A stretch of DNA of 64,000 nt, taken from an uncultured Flavobacteriaceae bacterium (lineage in GTDB: Bacteria > Bacteroidota > Bacteroidia > Flavobacteriales > Flavobacteriaceae). Location of the stretch: assembly GCA_947487895.1 (NCBI GenBank), contig CANKYF010000015.1:1-64000 (forward strand). The letters are read 5' to 3'. This document shows positions 7,521 to 15,293 of the stretch, piece after piece (the first letter of the stretch is position 1; each line of letters starts with the position of its first letter). The position numbers and the translations under genes are program-made. The notes beneath the pieces are model-generated. The model searched no databases. It saw nothing but the letters and a program-made list of their open reading frames with translations, and was not told the origin of the DNA.

Positions 7521-8786
7521 CTAGATTGGAGATACAATTTCCATCAATGAGGCGCAAAATAAGGCAGAAAAGGTTCCTATAGCATATCCAACTACAGCTA
7601 ATAAAACCCCAACAGCAGCTAAAGAAGGATGAAAAGCAGCGGCTACTACAGGTGCAGATGCGGCACCACCAACATTAGCTTTACTACCCACAGCTAAAAA
7701 GAAGTATGGAGCCTTTATAATTTTTGCAACTATAATTAAAAGAAGCACATGTATAACCATCCAAATTAGGCCTACTAGAAGTAATCCGGGATTATCAAAA
7801 ATAGACGCTAAATCCATTTTCATACCTATGCTAGCAACTAAAATATAAATAAAGATACTTCCTAATTTGCTAGCACCAGCTCCCTCGTATTTTTTGGCTT
7901 TAGTAAAAGATAAAACTATACCAATTAAAGTTGCTATAGTTATCATCCAAAAGAATGTAGAAGTAAATGAAGATAGGGCAGAAGTTTGATCATTAAAAAC
8001 TTCAAAATTGCTAGAGAGAAAGTTTGAAATATGACCAGATCCAAAATGAGACATACCAACAGCAAAAAATGCAATGCCAAACATTATCATATAATCTGTT
8101 AGGTCTGGAGTTTTTAACACACTTTTTTCGTAAGCAATTACTTTTTGTTTTAAATTTTCAATAGCTGTAGTATCAGATTTTAACCATTTATCAATTTTAT
8201 CTTTTTTGCCTATACCAAAAAGTAATACAGCCATCCATATTTGAGCAACAACAATATCTACTAGAACCATGGCACCATATTTTTCTGGATTGTATTTAAA
8301 AATTTCATACATGGCTGTTTGATTAGCACCTCCACCAATCCAACTTCCTGCTAAAGTAGAAAGCCCTCTCCATACTGCATCTGGACCCGCTCCTCCAACT
8401 GTTTCCGGACTAAAGGTAGATATCACTAATATGGCTATTGGGCCACCAATTACAATACCTATGGTACCTGTAAAGAACATTATTAGAGCTTTTGGACCAA
8501 GATTGAATACAGATTTTAAATCAAGGCTTAAAGTCATTAAAACAATAGCTGCTGGTAATAAATAGTTTTTGGCTATTAAATAAACCTTAGACACATCAGG
8601 AGATATTAGACCTAAAGAGTTAAAAATAGCAGGTAATAGATAGCACATTAAAAGTGCAGGGACTATTTTATAAAATTTAGCAAATGCTCCAGTTTTTTTT
8701 GAAGACGTATAGAAAACAAATGCTAAAATTAGCATAAGTAAGCCAAACACTATTGTATCTTCTTGAAATAGAGGTTGTTCGTTCAT
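7521..8786 (-). CDS. DUF819 family inner-membrane protein
   Basis: This 421-residue polytopic protein has about ten hydrophobic segments and the conserved glycine-rich stretches of the DUF819 (YjcL-like) family: G-G-A-G-P-D-A-V-W-R-G, then G-S-W-I-G-G-G-A-N-Q-T-A-M, and near the end S-K-A-N-V-G-G-A-A-S-A-P-V. The duplicated gly-rich re-entrant-like motifs suggest a carrier or permease. The substrate is unknown. It is followed 48 nt later on the same strand by the DUF4369 lipoprotein gene. Confidence 0.9.
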   Translation of the reverse strand: MNEQPLFQEDTIVFGLLMLILAFVFYTSSKKTGAFAKFYKIVPALLMCYLLPAIFNSLGLISPDVSKVYLIAKNYLLPAAIVLMTLSLDLKSVFNLGPKALIMFFTGTIGIVIGGPIAILVISTFSPETVGGAGPDAVWRGLSTLAGSWIGGGANQTAMYEIFKYNPEKYGAMVLVDIVVAQIWMAVLLFGIGKKDKIDKWLKSDTTAIENLKQKVIAYEKSVLKTPDLTDYMIMFGIAFFAVGMSHFGSGHISNFLSSNFEVFNDQTSALSSFTSTFFWMITIATLIGIVLSFTKAKKYEGAGASKLGSIFIYILVASIGMKMDLASIFDNPGLLLVGLIWMVIHVLLLIIVAKIIKAPYFFLAVGSKANVGGAASAPVVAAAFHPSLAAVGVLLAVVGYAIGTFSALFCASLMEIVSPI

Positions 8787-8951
8787 TTATTAAGTAAATT
8801 TATATTTAAATCAACAATATAACAAAAATAAAAAGGGAGTGATTTGTAGTTTGGCACGATGCTTGATAATTAATAATTGAATTATAAAAGTTTATTGAGT
8901 GGTACTTTAAACTTAGTAATTTAAATTCATATTTTTGGTTGGTTAGTTAGT

Positions 8952-8984
8952 AAAAAGCATCTTGTAAAAGATGCTTTTTCATTT
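8952..8984. terminator. Orphan hairpin terminator
   Basis: A 12-bp perfect stem AAAAAGCATCTT / AAGATGCTTTTT (8952-8963 with 8968-8979) has a 4-nt loop and T-rich flank. No gene on either strand points into it from within the window's annotated genes, since DUF819 runs away from it. Confidence 0.75.
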
Positions 8985-9010
8985 TTAAAGCATCTTAGTT
9001 CAGAAACATC

Positions 9011-9044
9011 TTGTCGTTTAAAAACGACATATCGTCTATATTTG
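9011..9044 (+). promoter_or_regulatory. Candidate promoter overlapping a palindromic operator
   Basis: TATATTTG (9037-9044) matches the Bacteroidota -7 element. A TTG lies at 9011-9013, 23 nt upstream, longer than the usual spacing. The palindrome GTCGTTT-AA-AAACGAC (9013-9028) covers the upstream element, which is where a repressor or activator would bind. Confidence 0.4.
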
Positions 9045-9049
9045 TTAAA

Positions 9050-9262
9050 ATTATTTGTATTTCGTCGAATTAATGTGTTTTTAGTCGTTTTGTTTTAAAT
9101 ATAATATTACATTTGAAGTGTACTAAATAACATACTTTTTAGTTCAATGGATTAATTAATTAATATTTGCATTATGTAGTTGATATAGAGACCCTAAATC
9201 TACTTCGTAATATAAAAGCAAATTAAGAAAGAACCGGGTTTGAGGGAACTCGGTTTTTTTGT
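9050..9262 (+). ncRNA. Putative untranslated small RNA (about 210 nt)
   Basis: The region between the 9037-9044 -7 box and the 9232-9262 terminator has no open frame longer than a few codons. It ends in a textbook intrinsic terminator with no upstream gene. A start nearer 9165, after AATATTTGC, would give a shorter RNA of about 95 nt. No known RNA family is recognised. Confidence 0.35.
9232..9262 (+). terminator. Intrinsic terminator without an upstream gene
   Basis: A 9-bp stem AACCGGGTT / AACTCGGTT (one G-U pair) is followed by seven T residues, 30 nt before the VanX-like gene. Alternatively it could act as an attenuator in that gene's leader. Confidence 0.8.
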
Positions 9263-9291
9263 GCTTAAAATTCGCCTTACATTAGCTGGTA

Positions 9292-9957
9292 ATGAAACTA
9301 GCACTTAAACTTACATTATTATTTGTTGTAAACTTTGCTTTTGGTCAGCTACCAGAGGGTTTTGTTTATATACATGATGTTATACCCGATCTAGAATATG
9401 AACTAAAATATTTTACGAATCAGAATTTTGTTGGAAAAAAAATTGATGGTTACGAAGCTAATAAGCTTATTCTAACTAAAGAAGCGGCTAAAGCTCTTAA
9501 ATTAATACATGAGGACTTACAAAATAGTAACTTATGTTTGAAAATTTATGATGGTTACAGACCGCAAAGAGCAGTGAATCATTTTATGAAATGGGCAAGA
9601 GATTTAAATGATACTATAAATAAGAACCAATTTTATCCAGATGTTAAAAAGAAAGATCTTTTTAAGGAAGAGTATATTGCATCTAGATCTGGACACAGTA
9701 GAGGTAGTACAGTAGATTTAACTATTATAGATGGCAATACAGGTATACCTATTGATATGGGCAGTGATTACGATTTTTTTGGAGTTCAATCTTGGGTGAA
9801 TTACAATGATATTTCAGAAACACAAAAGGCTAATAGACAGCTTTTACAGGTTGTTATGAAAAAATATGGTTTTAGAAATTACCCTAGAGAATGGTGGCAT
9901 TTTACTTTAAAAGGTGAGCCTTTTCCTAAAACATATTTTGACTTCCCTATACAATAA
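9292..9957 (+). CDS. D-alanyl-D-alanine dipeptidase (VanX/DdpX-like, M15D)
   Basis: The 221-residue secreted zinc peptidase has a signal peptide of about 18 residues (hydrophobic run then A-F-G-Q-L). The VanX zinc motif appears as S-G-H-S-R-G-S-T-V-D-L, with His and Asp ligands. The catalytic E-W-W-H-F lies near residue 205. Y-D-G-Y-R-P-Q-R-A carries the conserved Arg. Family members hydrolyse D-Ala-D-Ala. In bacteria without glycopeptide resistance genes they are taken to serve peptidoglycan turnover. There is no vanRS/HA context here, so resistance is not implied. A terminator-like hairpin sits 30 nt before the ATG. Confidence 0.92.
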   Translation: MKLALKLTLLFVVNFAFGQLPEGFVYIHDVIPDLEYELKYFTNQNFVGKKIDGYEANKLILTKEAAKALKLIHEDLQNSNLCLKIYDGYRPQRAVNHFMKWARDLNDTINKNQFYPDVKKKDLFKEEYIASRSGHSRGSTVDLTIIDGNTGIPIDMGSDYDFFGVQSWVNYNDISETQKANRQLLQVVMKKYGFRNYPREWWHFTLKGEPFPKTYFDFPIQ

Positions 9958-9960
9958 ATA

Positions 9961-9999
9961 AAACCTGCTTTTTAGAAAAACAGGTTCTACTTCGTTTTT
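9961..9999 (+). terminator. Probable terminator of the dipeptidase gene
   Basis: The hairpin AACCTG-C-TTTTT-AG-AAAAA-CAGGTT (9962-9986, one bulged C) is followed by a delayed T-run, between two convergent genes. Confidence 0.55.
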
Positions 10000-10018
10000 T
10001 GATTGATTTGTATCTTAC

Positions 10019-10366
10019 TTAAGAGTCTTTATCTAAATTTTTAGTAACAAAAAAACTGATTAAAAGCCCTGTGCCAGCCATTAAAAATATAGAACCTGGC
10101 ATTGCTATATCTGGATCTACATCAAGGTTTTTCCATAATATACCACCTAAAACAATACCTACACCTACACCCATTGATAATAATGCGAGATTTAATATAA
10201 TCACTTTCCATATTGGAGCGGTTCTTTCTTTTTTATTTGATATAAATATACTGGCATCTGCTCCCTTTTCAATAAGTGCCATACGTTCTTTGTTTCTGGT
10301 TGAAAAATATAAGTAGCTGATTCCAAATAAAGTTCCAAATACTATAAATAATACTACTGCTTCCAT
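10019..10366 (-). CDS. DUF6249 domain small membrane protein
   Basis: The 115-residue protein has three membrane segments (about residues 3-21, 51-75, 89-108). Between the first two lies the conserved loop T-R-N-K-E-R-M-A-L-I-E-K-G-A-D, which identifies the DUF6249 family. In Bacteroidota such genes are frequently found beside ECF sigma factors, as here: it is divergent from the sigma factor gene with 129 bp between the starts. A membrane-sensing or regulatory role coupled to the sigma factor is inferred from context only. Confidence 0.85.
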   Translation of the reverse strand: MEAVVLFIVFGTLFGISYLYFSTRNKERMALIEKGADASIFISNKKERTAPIWKVIILNLALLSMGVGVGIVLGGILWKNLDVDPDIAMPGSIFLMAGTGLLISFFVTKNLDKDS

Positions 10367-10416
10367 AAGATTTATTATTAATTGATTATTTTAATGTGTT
10401 GCTAATTATGACGATA

Positions 10417-10468
10417 TATTTTTGTCTTAGGTTACAACTTTTTTAATTTTTTTTTAAGTGTAACCTAA
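10417..10468 (+). promoter_or_regulatory. ECF sigma leader: candidate -7 box plus long inverted repeat
   Basis: TATTTTTG (10417-10424) matches TAnnTTTG. Immediately after it a 10-bp perfect inverted repeat, TTAGGTTACA (10427-10436) and TGTAACCTAA (10459-10468), brackets a T-rich loop. The arrangement would place a hairpin or a protein-binding site at the start of the sigma factor transcript. Confidence 0.5.
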
Positions 10469-10495
10469 AGTGATTTACTGTCGTCTTACTTAAAA

Positions 10496-11071
10496 ATGAC
10501 CACTAACGATCAACATTATATTAACCAAATATTAAATGGAGATGCTAATGCGTTTACAGTGTTAGTAGATCGTTATAAGGATATGGTGTTTACATTAGCA
10601 TTAAGAATGGTTAAGAATAGGGAAGAAGCCGAAGAAGTATCTCAAGATACTTTTGTGAAAATGTATAAATCATTAAATAAGTTTAAGGGTGATTCTAAGT
10701 TTTCAACCTGGATTTATAAAATTGCATATAATACCAGTTTAGACAGGCTTAAAAAAAATAAAAAGTTTATTAATGATGTAGCTATAGATGAGTATACAGC
10801 GCATCAACTAAAAACGTTGAACAATGCTTTAAATGCCTTAGAAATAAAAGAAAAAGAACATGCTATTAAGCAGTGCCTAAATTTGTTACCTGCTGCTGAT
10901 AGTTTTTTGCTAACTTTATATTATTTTGAAGAACAAACTTTAGATGAAATAGCACAAACTATGAATCTAACTTCAAATAATGTTAAGGTGAAGTTATTTA
11001 GAAGTAGAAAAAAATTAGCTACTATTTTTAGGAGTCATTTAGCACCCGAAATAATAGATCAATATGAATAA
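10496..11071 (+). CDS. ECF-type RNA polymerase sigma factor
   Basis: This sigma-70 family, sigma-24-like protein has 191 residues. Region 2 (about 20-90) contains the -10 recognition and core-binding helix (E-A-E-E-V-S-Q-D-T-F-V-K-M-Y, F-S-T-W-I-Y-K-I-A-Y-N). Region 4 (about 130-180) holds the helix-turn-helix L-D-E-I-A-Q-T-M-N-L-T-S-N-N-V-K-V-K-L. Between them lies a basic linker. The next gene overlaps by 8 bp and encodes a membrane protein with a cytoplasmic N terminus, the usual place for an anti-sigma factor. The start ATG follows an A-rich leader and an inverted repeat. Confidence 0.95.
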   Translation: MTTNDQHYINQILNGDANAFTVLVDRYKDMVFTLALRMVKNREEAEEVSQDTFVKMYKSLNKFKGDSKFSTWIYKIAYNTSLDRLKKNKKFINDVAIDEYTAHQLKTLNNALNALEIKEKEHAIKQCLNLLPAADSFLLTLYYFEEQTLDEIAQTMNLTSNNVKVKLFRSRKKLATIFRSHLAPEIIDQYE

Positions 11072-11459
11072 GGAAACAGATACATATTTAGATGATTTAA
11101 GCAAAGAATTAATTAAAGGGGATACCATTGAAAGCCCTTCAATAGATTTTACAGCTTCTGTTATGAAAGAAATTGAAGCACTAAATGTTTCTTCAGCTTC
11201 ATATAAACCTTTAATTTCTAAAATTGGTTGGCTAGCAATAATAGTTATAGCAATAGTTATAGGTTTTATAATCTATAGTAGTAATTTAATGAGTTCTTCT
11301 TTGGTTGATCTAAGTGTCTTATCTGAAAATAAATTATTTGAAGTCATTTCTAGTTTAAAAATATCAAAAACACTTATTTACGCTATTGTTCTTTTTGGGG
11401 TAATGTTTAGTATACAAATACCTCTTTTAAAAAGTCATTTTAACAAACAACTAAATTAA
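11064..11459 (+). CDS. Two-TM membrane protein, putative anti-sigma partner
   Basis: The 131-residue protein has a soluble acidic N-terminal half (about 1-48) and two membrane helices (about 52-72 and 100-118). It overlaps the upstream sigma factor gene by 8 bp, which indicates translational coupling. The short N-terminal domain D-D-L-S-K-E-L-I-K-G has no zinc-binding H-X3-C-X2-C, so it is not a classic ZAS anti-sigma. Function as a membrane-bound regulator of the sigma factor is inferred from the operon. Its stop overlaps the convergent DUF985 gene by 4 bp. Confidence 0.75.
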   Translation: MNKETDTYLDDLSKELIKGDTIESPSIDFTASVMKEIEALNVSSASYKPLISKIGWLAIIVIAIVIGFIIYSSNLMSSSLVDLSVLSENKLFEVISSLKISKTLIYAIVLFGVMFSIQIPLLKSHFNKQLN

Positions 11460-11962
11460 AGTCTTGTAAGTTTAGTAATTATTGATGCGTGTTCAGGAAA
11501 CTTTGAAATTAGTTCTTCGCGTTCAGGCATTTCAAAGTCTCTAAAATCAAACCCTGGAGATACTGTGCACCCCACAAGTGAATAACTATTTGTGTTAATT
11601 ACTTCAGCAGCAAAATAATCTCTGGCTTTTACAGTAAATTGTGGTATTTCGCCTTTATCAAAATCATTTCCAATGAGAATGCTAGAATAATCTCCTTTTT
11701 CAGAAATAATATGAAGTTTTAATGTAGAGCCTTTGTAGAAATGCCACATTTCATCTTGGTTAATTCTATGAAATGCTGAAAAAGTTTCAGAGGTTAAAAG
11801 AAAATAAATACCTGTTGAATAATTGCGTTTTCCTTTAATATTATCATCTAAATTAGACTCATCTATTACTCCATCGCTTCTATAGGTTTCTTTAAAATAG
11901 CCACCTTCAGGATGTGGTAGAAGCTCTAATTTGTCAATAATATTTTTAATATTATTAGTCAT
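11456..11962 (-). CDS. DUF985 cupin-fold protein
   Basis: The 168-residue protein is one complete DUF985 (RmlC-like cupin) domain. Family blocks are L-P-H-P-E-G-G-Y-F-K-E-T-Y-R near the start, then S-A-F-H-R-I-N-Q-D-E-M-W-H-F-Y, and V-S-P-G-F-D-F-R-D-F-E-M toward the end. The His and Glu residues in H-x-N-x-D-E-x-W-H-F correspond to the usual cupin metal or ligand site. The biochemical role is not established. Its ATG overlaps by one base the stop of the upstream sterol-desaturase-like gene, so the two are co-transcribed. Confidence 0.9.
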   Translation of the reverse strand: MTNNIKNIIDKLELLPHPEGGYFKETYRSDGVIDESNLDDNIKGKRNYSTGIYFLLTSETFSAFHRINQDEMWHFYKGSTLKLHIISEKGDYSSILIGNDFDKGEIPQFTVKARDYFAAEVINTNSYSLVGCTVSPGFDFRDFEMPEREELISKFPEHASIITKLTRL

Positions 11963-12903
11963 TATTTAGCGGAAACGGCAGGTATTTTACCACTGGCAAT
12001 CTCATCACGCATTTGTTTAATAGTTAGCGTACTACCGTCATGACTCCAACCAGGAGGTCCAAATGCATACATGAATTTATGATACCAATTAGGGCTCTTT
12101 TTCATATCATTCCATATGTCTTTATACTCATGTGTTAGAATAACAAAAGGATTATGAGAATTAGGTGGTTTTGTAACACCATACTCAATTTTAATATCTT
12201 CATCTAACTCTTTCCAAGTTCCAAAAACTCTATCGAATAAATTTAAAAAACCACCATGGTTTTTGTCCATGTATTCCAGATTTTTAGCATGATGCACTTG
12301 GTGCATAGTATGCGTATTGAATATTTTTTCAATAAAACCTAATTTTGGTACATATACAGAATGTAGTTGAAATTGCCACAATGCTTCTATACCTAAACAA
12401 ACAACCACCATTTCTGGAGGAAAACCTATAGCTGGTAACCACATGTAAAATAATGGTTTATATAAAATAGTAAACCAACCATTACGTACTGCAGTACCTA
12501 AATTAAAATTATCTGAAGAATGATGTACTATATGAGCCGCCCATAAAAAGCGTACCATGTGGTTTTGTCTGTGAAACCAATAATAAGTGAAATCATCTAA
12601 AAACTGACAAGCAATCCATACATACCAAGAGTAACCAAAAGATTCGTAGCCTAGAATATTAGTTCTAATTCCATTAACCATAGGATTGCATAGTTCATAC
12701 AAATAATTGAAAATTACTATGGCAGAAATAGTCTTAATTAAAGGAGCTAAAACCACAGAACCAACACCCATAAATAGACTGGACCCTAAGTCTTTCCAGT
12801 CATAAAGTTCTTTTTCATTATGGGTTTTACTATAAGTGAGCTCAACTAAAATAAGCCCTAAAAAACAAGGAACTCCATATACTAAAGGGTTAGTAAAATC
12901 CAT
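11962..12903 (-). CDS. Sterol desaturase / fatty acid hydroxylase family protein
   Basis: This integral membrane di-iron oxygenase has 313 residues and about four membrane segments. All histidine boxes of the family are present: W-F-H-R-Q-N-H, H-I-V-H-H-S-S and H-Q-V-H-H-A-K. They are separated as in the C-4 sterol methyl oxidase / fatty acid hydroxylase superfamily. Bacterial members act on carotenoids, hopanoids, ornithine lipids or fatty acids. The substrate here cannot be decided. It is translationally coupled (1-bp overlap) to the DUF985 gene. Confidence 0.92.
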   Translation of the reverse strand: MDFTNPLVYGVPCFLGLILVELTYSKTHNEKELYDWKDLGSSLFMGVGSVVLAPLIKTISAIVIFNYLYELCNPMVNGIRTNILGYESFGYSWYVWIACQFLDDFTYYWFHRQNHMVRFLWAAHIVHHSSDNFNLGTAVRNGWFTILYKPLFYMWLPAIGFPPEMVVVCLGIEALWQFQLHSVYVPKLGFIEKIFNTHTMHQVHHAKNLEYMDKNHGGFLNLFDRVFGTWKELDEDIKIEYGVTKPPNSHNPFVILTHEYKDIWNDMKKSPNWYHKFMYAFGPPGWSHDGSTLTIKQMRDEIASGKIPAVSAK

Positions 12904-12999
12904 GAAATGTTTGAGGGTAAGAGATGTATTGTATCGTTAATATTCTCTCAAAGATATAACAGTTTTTCAAATGAAATAGTATGAGTTAGAGTTTTTCTT

Positions 13000-13641
13000 T
13001 TAATTTTTTTCAATAAAAGCCTTTAATTTATCACGTTTTTTCTGAGGTATGGCATCATTTTCTAGAATTAATTTTATAGTATTAATGTCTTTATTTCTAG
13101 AGAATAACAAATTAAAAAAGCTTCTGGTAGATATACTGTTTTTAGCTTTTTCAGTGAGTTGAAATTCATCACCAGCGGTAACGTATCCTTCCTGTAAAAT
13201 TCTTACGTAAGTCCCAGAATATCCTTTATCAATAAATTGTTTTAGTGCGTTTTGGTTTCCAAATTTATATCCAAATTTGAAACAAGGTTCTCTGGGCTGT
13301 GTTATTTGTACTAAAGCTTCTCCAACTTTATAAATGTCTCCAATTTGAATATCATCTTCATTTAAATCTTCTACAGTTAAATTCTCGCCAAACATACCCC
13401 AATTCCAATCTAAATTAGGATATAAACCTTTCCAATAGTCATATTGGTTTTCAGAAAACAGGTAGCAAGCTTTAAATTCTCCCCCATGGTGCTTTCTATC
13501 GGTTACTTCATCTCCTTTTACATCGGTTTTTCCTAAGAATATAGGACCATTGATTGGCTCTTTATAAATGCCAGTGGTTACTTCTTTTCCATTCCAAATA
13601 AATTTGGTTGGTTTTGCAATGTTTGTAGAGATTATTTTCAT
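13000..13641 (-). CDS. MOSC domain-containing protein (YiiM-like)
   Basis: The 213-residue protein contains a MOSC domain (about residues 20-165), the fold shared with the C terminus of molybdenum-cofactor sulfurases. The conserved Cys lies in P-R-E-P-C-F-K-F. G-E-N-L-T-V-E-D and the G-x-Y-V-R-I-L-Q-E-G-Y-V segment are also family blocks. Stand-alone proteins of this type (YiiM, YuaD) handle Moco-dependent reduction or sulfur transfer. The last 45 residues form a charged helical tail. It is 32 nt downstream of the WYL regulator gene, same strand. Confidence 0.9.
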   Translation of the reverse strand: MKIISTNIAKPTKFIWNGKEVTTGIYKEPINGPIFLGKTDVKGDEVTDRKHHGGEFKACYLFSENQYDYWKGLYPNLDWNWGMFGENLTVEDLNEDDIQIGDIYKVGEALVQITQPREPCFKFGYKFGNQNALKQFIDKGYSGTYVRILQEGYVTAGDEFQLTEKAKNSISTRSFFNLLFSRNKDINTIKLILENDAIPQKKRDKLKAFIEKN

Positions 13642-13673
13642 ATCATAAAAGTAGATAAAAAACTTATTCTATT

Positions 13674-14366
13674 TTATGCTTTATACGGGCAATTTTGAAA
13701 ATACTCTCTAAGATTAAACCCTCTATCTTTATAGGTAGTGTCTTGAAGAATCTTGAAGTGTTTAATTCTATCAATTCTAAAGGCTCTATAGTCGTTGCGT
13801 AAATAACACCAAGCAATGAGTATCCATTTGTTATTCATAGAATAGAAAGCATATGGCTCTATTTTTCTGAAAGTGATATTGAGGTCATCTTGTTTCTGAT
13901 AGTTTATTTCAACAAAATTTAAATTTGTAATTGCTAGTTGAATATCTGAAAGAGCGTTACTAGAAATGTCTTCATAATCAAAATCAAATACACGAATTTT
14001 GCTATCTAGTTTTTCGCTTTTTTCTTGGATAGAGGTTCTAAAAACGGACTTAATTTTAGTTAAAGCTTCCTGAAAATCTTTAGCAAAAGAAGCATCTTTA
14101 GTCTGACTTACTAAGTGTTGGGCTGTAATTAAAGCATTGGCTTCTTTCTCTGTAAATTGAACAGGAGATACTTGATAACCTTCCATTAAAGAGTAGCCTC
14201 TGCCCTCAATAGTTGTTACAGGTATGCCAGCTTCTTCTAACTTTCTTATGTCTCTATAAATGGTACGTATACTAACATTGTACTTATCTGATAACTCAGT
14301 AGCAGTTAGAAGTCTTTTAGACCTCAGTAAGGTAAGTATGGATATGAGTCTTGATAACTGAGACAT
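13674..14366 (-). CDS. YafY-type transcriptional regulator (HTH + WYL)
   Basis: The 230-residue protein has an N-terminal winged HTH_11 (residues about 5-60, T-A-T-E-L-S-D-K-Y-N-V-S-I-R-T-I-Y-R-D-I). A WYL domain (about 135-225) follows, whose signature here reads A-F-R-I-D-R-I after W-I-L-I-A-W-C-Y-L-R. WYL regulators bind nucleic-acid or small ligands and usually repress neighbouring genes. It is followed by the MOSC gene on the same strand and preceded by a VOC gene. Which of these it controls is not visible. Confidence 0.92.
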   Translation of the reverse strand: MSQLSRLISILTLLRSKRLLTATELSDKYNVSIRTIYRDIRKLEEAGIPVTTIEGRGYSLMEGYQVSPVQFTEKEANALITAQHLVSQTKDASFAKDFQEALTKIKSVFRTSIQEKSEKLDSKIRVFDFDYEDISSNALSDIQLAITNLNFVEINYQKQDDLNITFRKIEPYAFYSMNNKWILIAWCYLRNDYRAFRIDRIKHFKILQDTTYKDRGFNLREYFQNCPYKA

Positions 14367-14460
14367 AATAACAAAGATAGCGAACCGAGATACAATTCGC
14401 TATCATTTTGTTTTTGATTGTTTTTAATTCTTGCTCATTTTTTCATTGATGAACTAGGGT

Positions 14461-14838
14461 TTAATTCCATGAATGTAATGCTATTCTATTCCCTTCGGTA
14501 TCAATAAACTGTGCCATAAATCCGTTTTCACCAATATTCGTTTTTGGCATAATTATTTTACCACCAGCGGTTTCAACTTTGCCTAATGGTATTTCTAAAT
14601 TATCGCCACCGTTTAAATAAATAGTAGGACCATCGTTTGTAGGTTTTTGCCCTTCTCCTTCAATAAGACCTCCACCTACACCATCATTACTATTATCATG
14701 TGCAAACATACCATATTTAACATTTTGCTCTGGCATATGGTGATCTTGAATTTCAGAATCCATTACAGTGCTGTAAAATTGTTTTGCACGTTCATAATTA
14801 GTAACAGGAATTTCAAACCAGCTAATTGCATTTTTCAT
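14461..14838 (-). CDS. VOC family (glyoxalase-fold) protein
   Basis: This 125-residue single-domain protein carries two beta-alpha-beta-beta-beta modules. The first is S-W-F-E-I-P-V-T-N-Y-E-R-A-K-Q-F-Y. The second ends F-M-A-Q-F-I-D-T-E-G-N-R-I-A-L-H. The His and Glu positions expected for metal binding are only partly present, as in many VOC proteins related to bleomycin-resistance/dioxygenase folds. The substrate is unknown. It stands alone between the WYL regulator and a divergent small gene. Confidence 0.88.
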   Translation of the reverse strand: MKNAISWFEIPVTNYERAKQFYSTVMDSEIQDHHMPEQNVKYGMFAHDNSNDGVGGGLIEGEGQKPTNDGPTIYLNGGDNLEIPLGKVETAGGKIIMPKTNIGENGFMAQFIDTEGNRIALHSWN

Positions 14839-15029
14839 TTTAAATTATATTTTTTGATTAAACTTATTACAAAATTAATTGAGGTAATGTCGTTTTATGT
14901 CAGGGGTATATTTTATTTTTATATGGTTTAAAAATTAACCCTAAAGATGCATATAATTTGAAGTAATTATTTAACTATGTGATTGTATGTTAGTCTATTC
15001 TTAAAACAATAAAATGAGAAACCTACTTT

Positions 15030-15260
15030 ATGTTCTACTTATCGTTTTTAGTATATATGCTTGTGCTAACTTCCTGGACTTCTCCTTTTACCGGTGCTGA
15101 TAAAGTGACTAGCGGAAACCCTGCTGTTGGCATTGAATTAGGTTACACTAATTTTAACGCTAAGTATTTTGAATTGTATGTTACAGATATTGATGATGAG
15201 GATTTATGGGATGATTTTAGGCATTGGAGCGATGTTCTACTTGATGAAAGTGAAGACTAA
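15030..15260 (+). CDS. Small putative exported protein, probable frameshift at its 5' end
   Basis: The open frame encodes 76 residues, hydrophobic at the N terminus and acidic at the C terminus (Y-V-T-D-I-D-D-E-D-L-W-D-D). A better start lies 16 nt upstream in another frame: ATG at 15014, after an A-rich leader, encodes M-R-N-L-L-Y-V-L-L-I-V-F-S-I-Y-A-C, a convincing lipoprotein signal. It reaches a stop after 28 codons (TGA at 15098-15100). Joining the two by a +1 shift between about 15050 and 15095 would give one small lipoprotein. I therefore regard the gene as either frameshifted or mis-sequenced. No family is recognised. Confidence 0.4.
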   Translation: MFYLSFLVYMLVLTSWTSPFTGADKVTSGNPAVGIELGYTNFNAKYFELYVTDIDDEDLWDDFRHWSDVLLDESED

Positions 15261-15293
15261 AGATTTTTTTTAGATTGAAAATATGGTAGTTTT

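Larger units (their letters stand above)
8787..9291. other. 505-bp noncoding stretch with hairpins and a putative small RNA
   Basis: I see no credible reading frame here. It holds an orphan hairpin terminator (8952-8984), a 16-nt palindrome next to a TATATTTG -7 box (9013-9044), and a second terminator (9232-9262). The last two could bound an untranslated transcript of about 210 nt. Confidence 0.6.

Noticed and set aside
9292-9957. Vancomycin-resistance locus
   Set aside because: Only a VanX-type dipeptidase is present, with a signal peptide and no VanA/VanH or regulator pair. A peptidoglycan turnover role is more likely.
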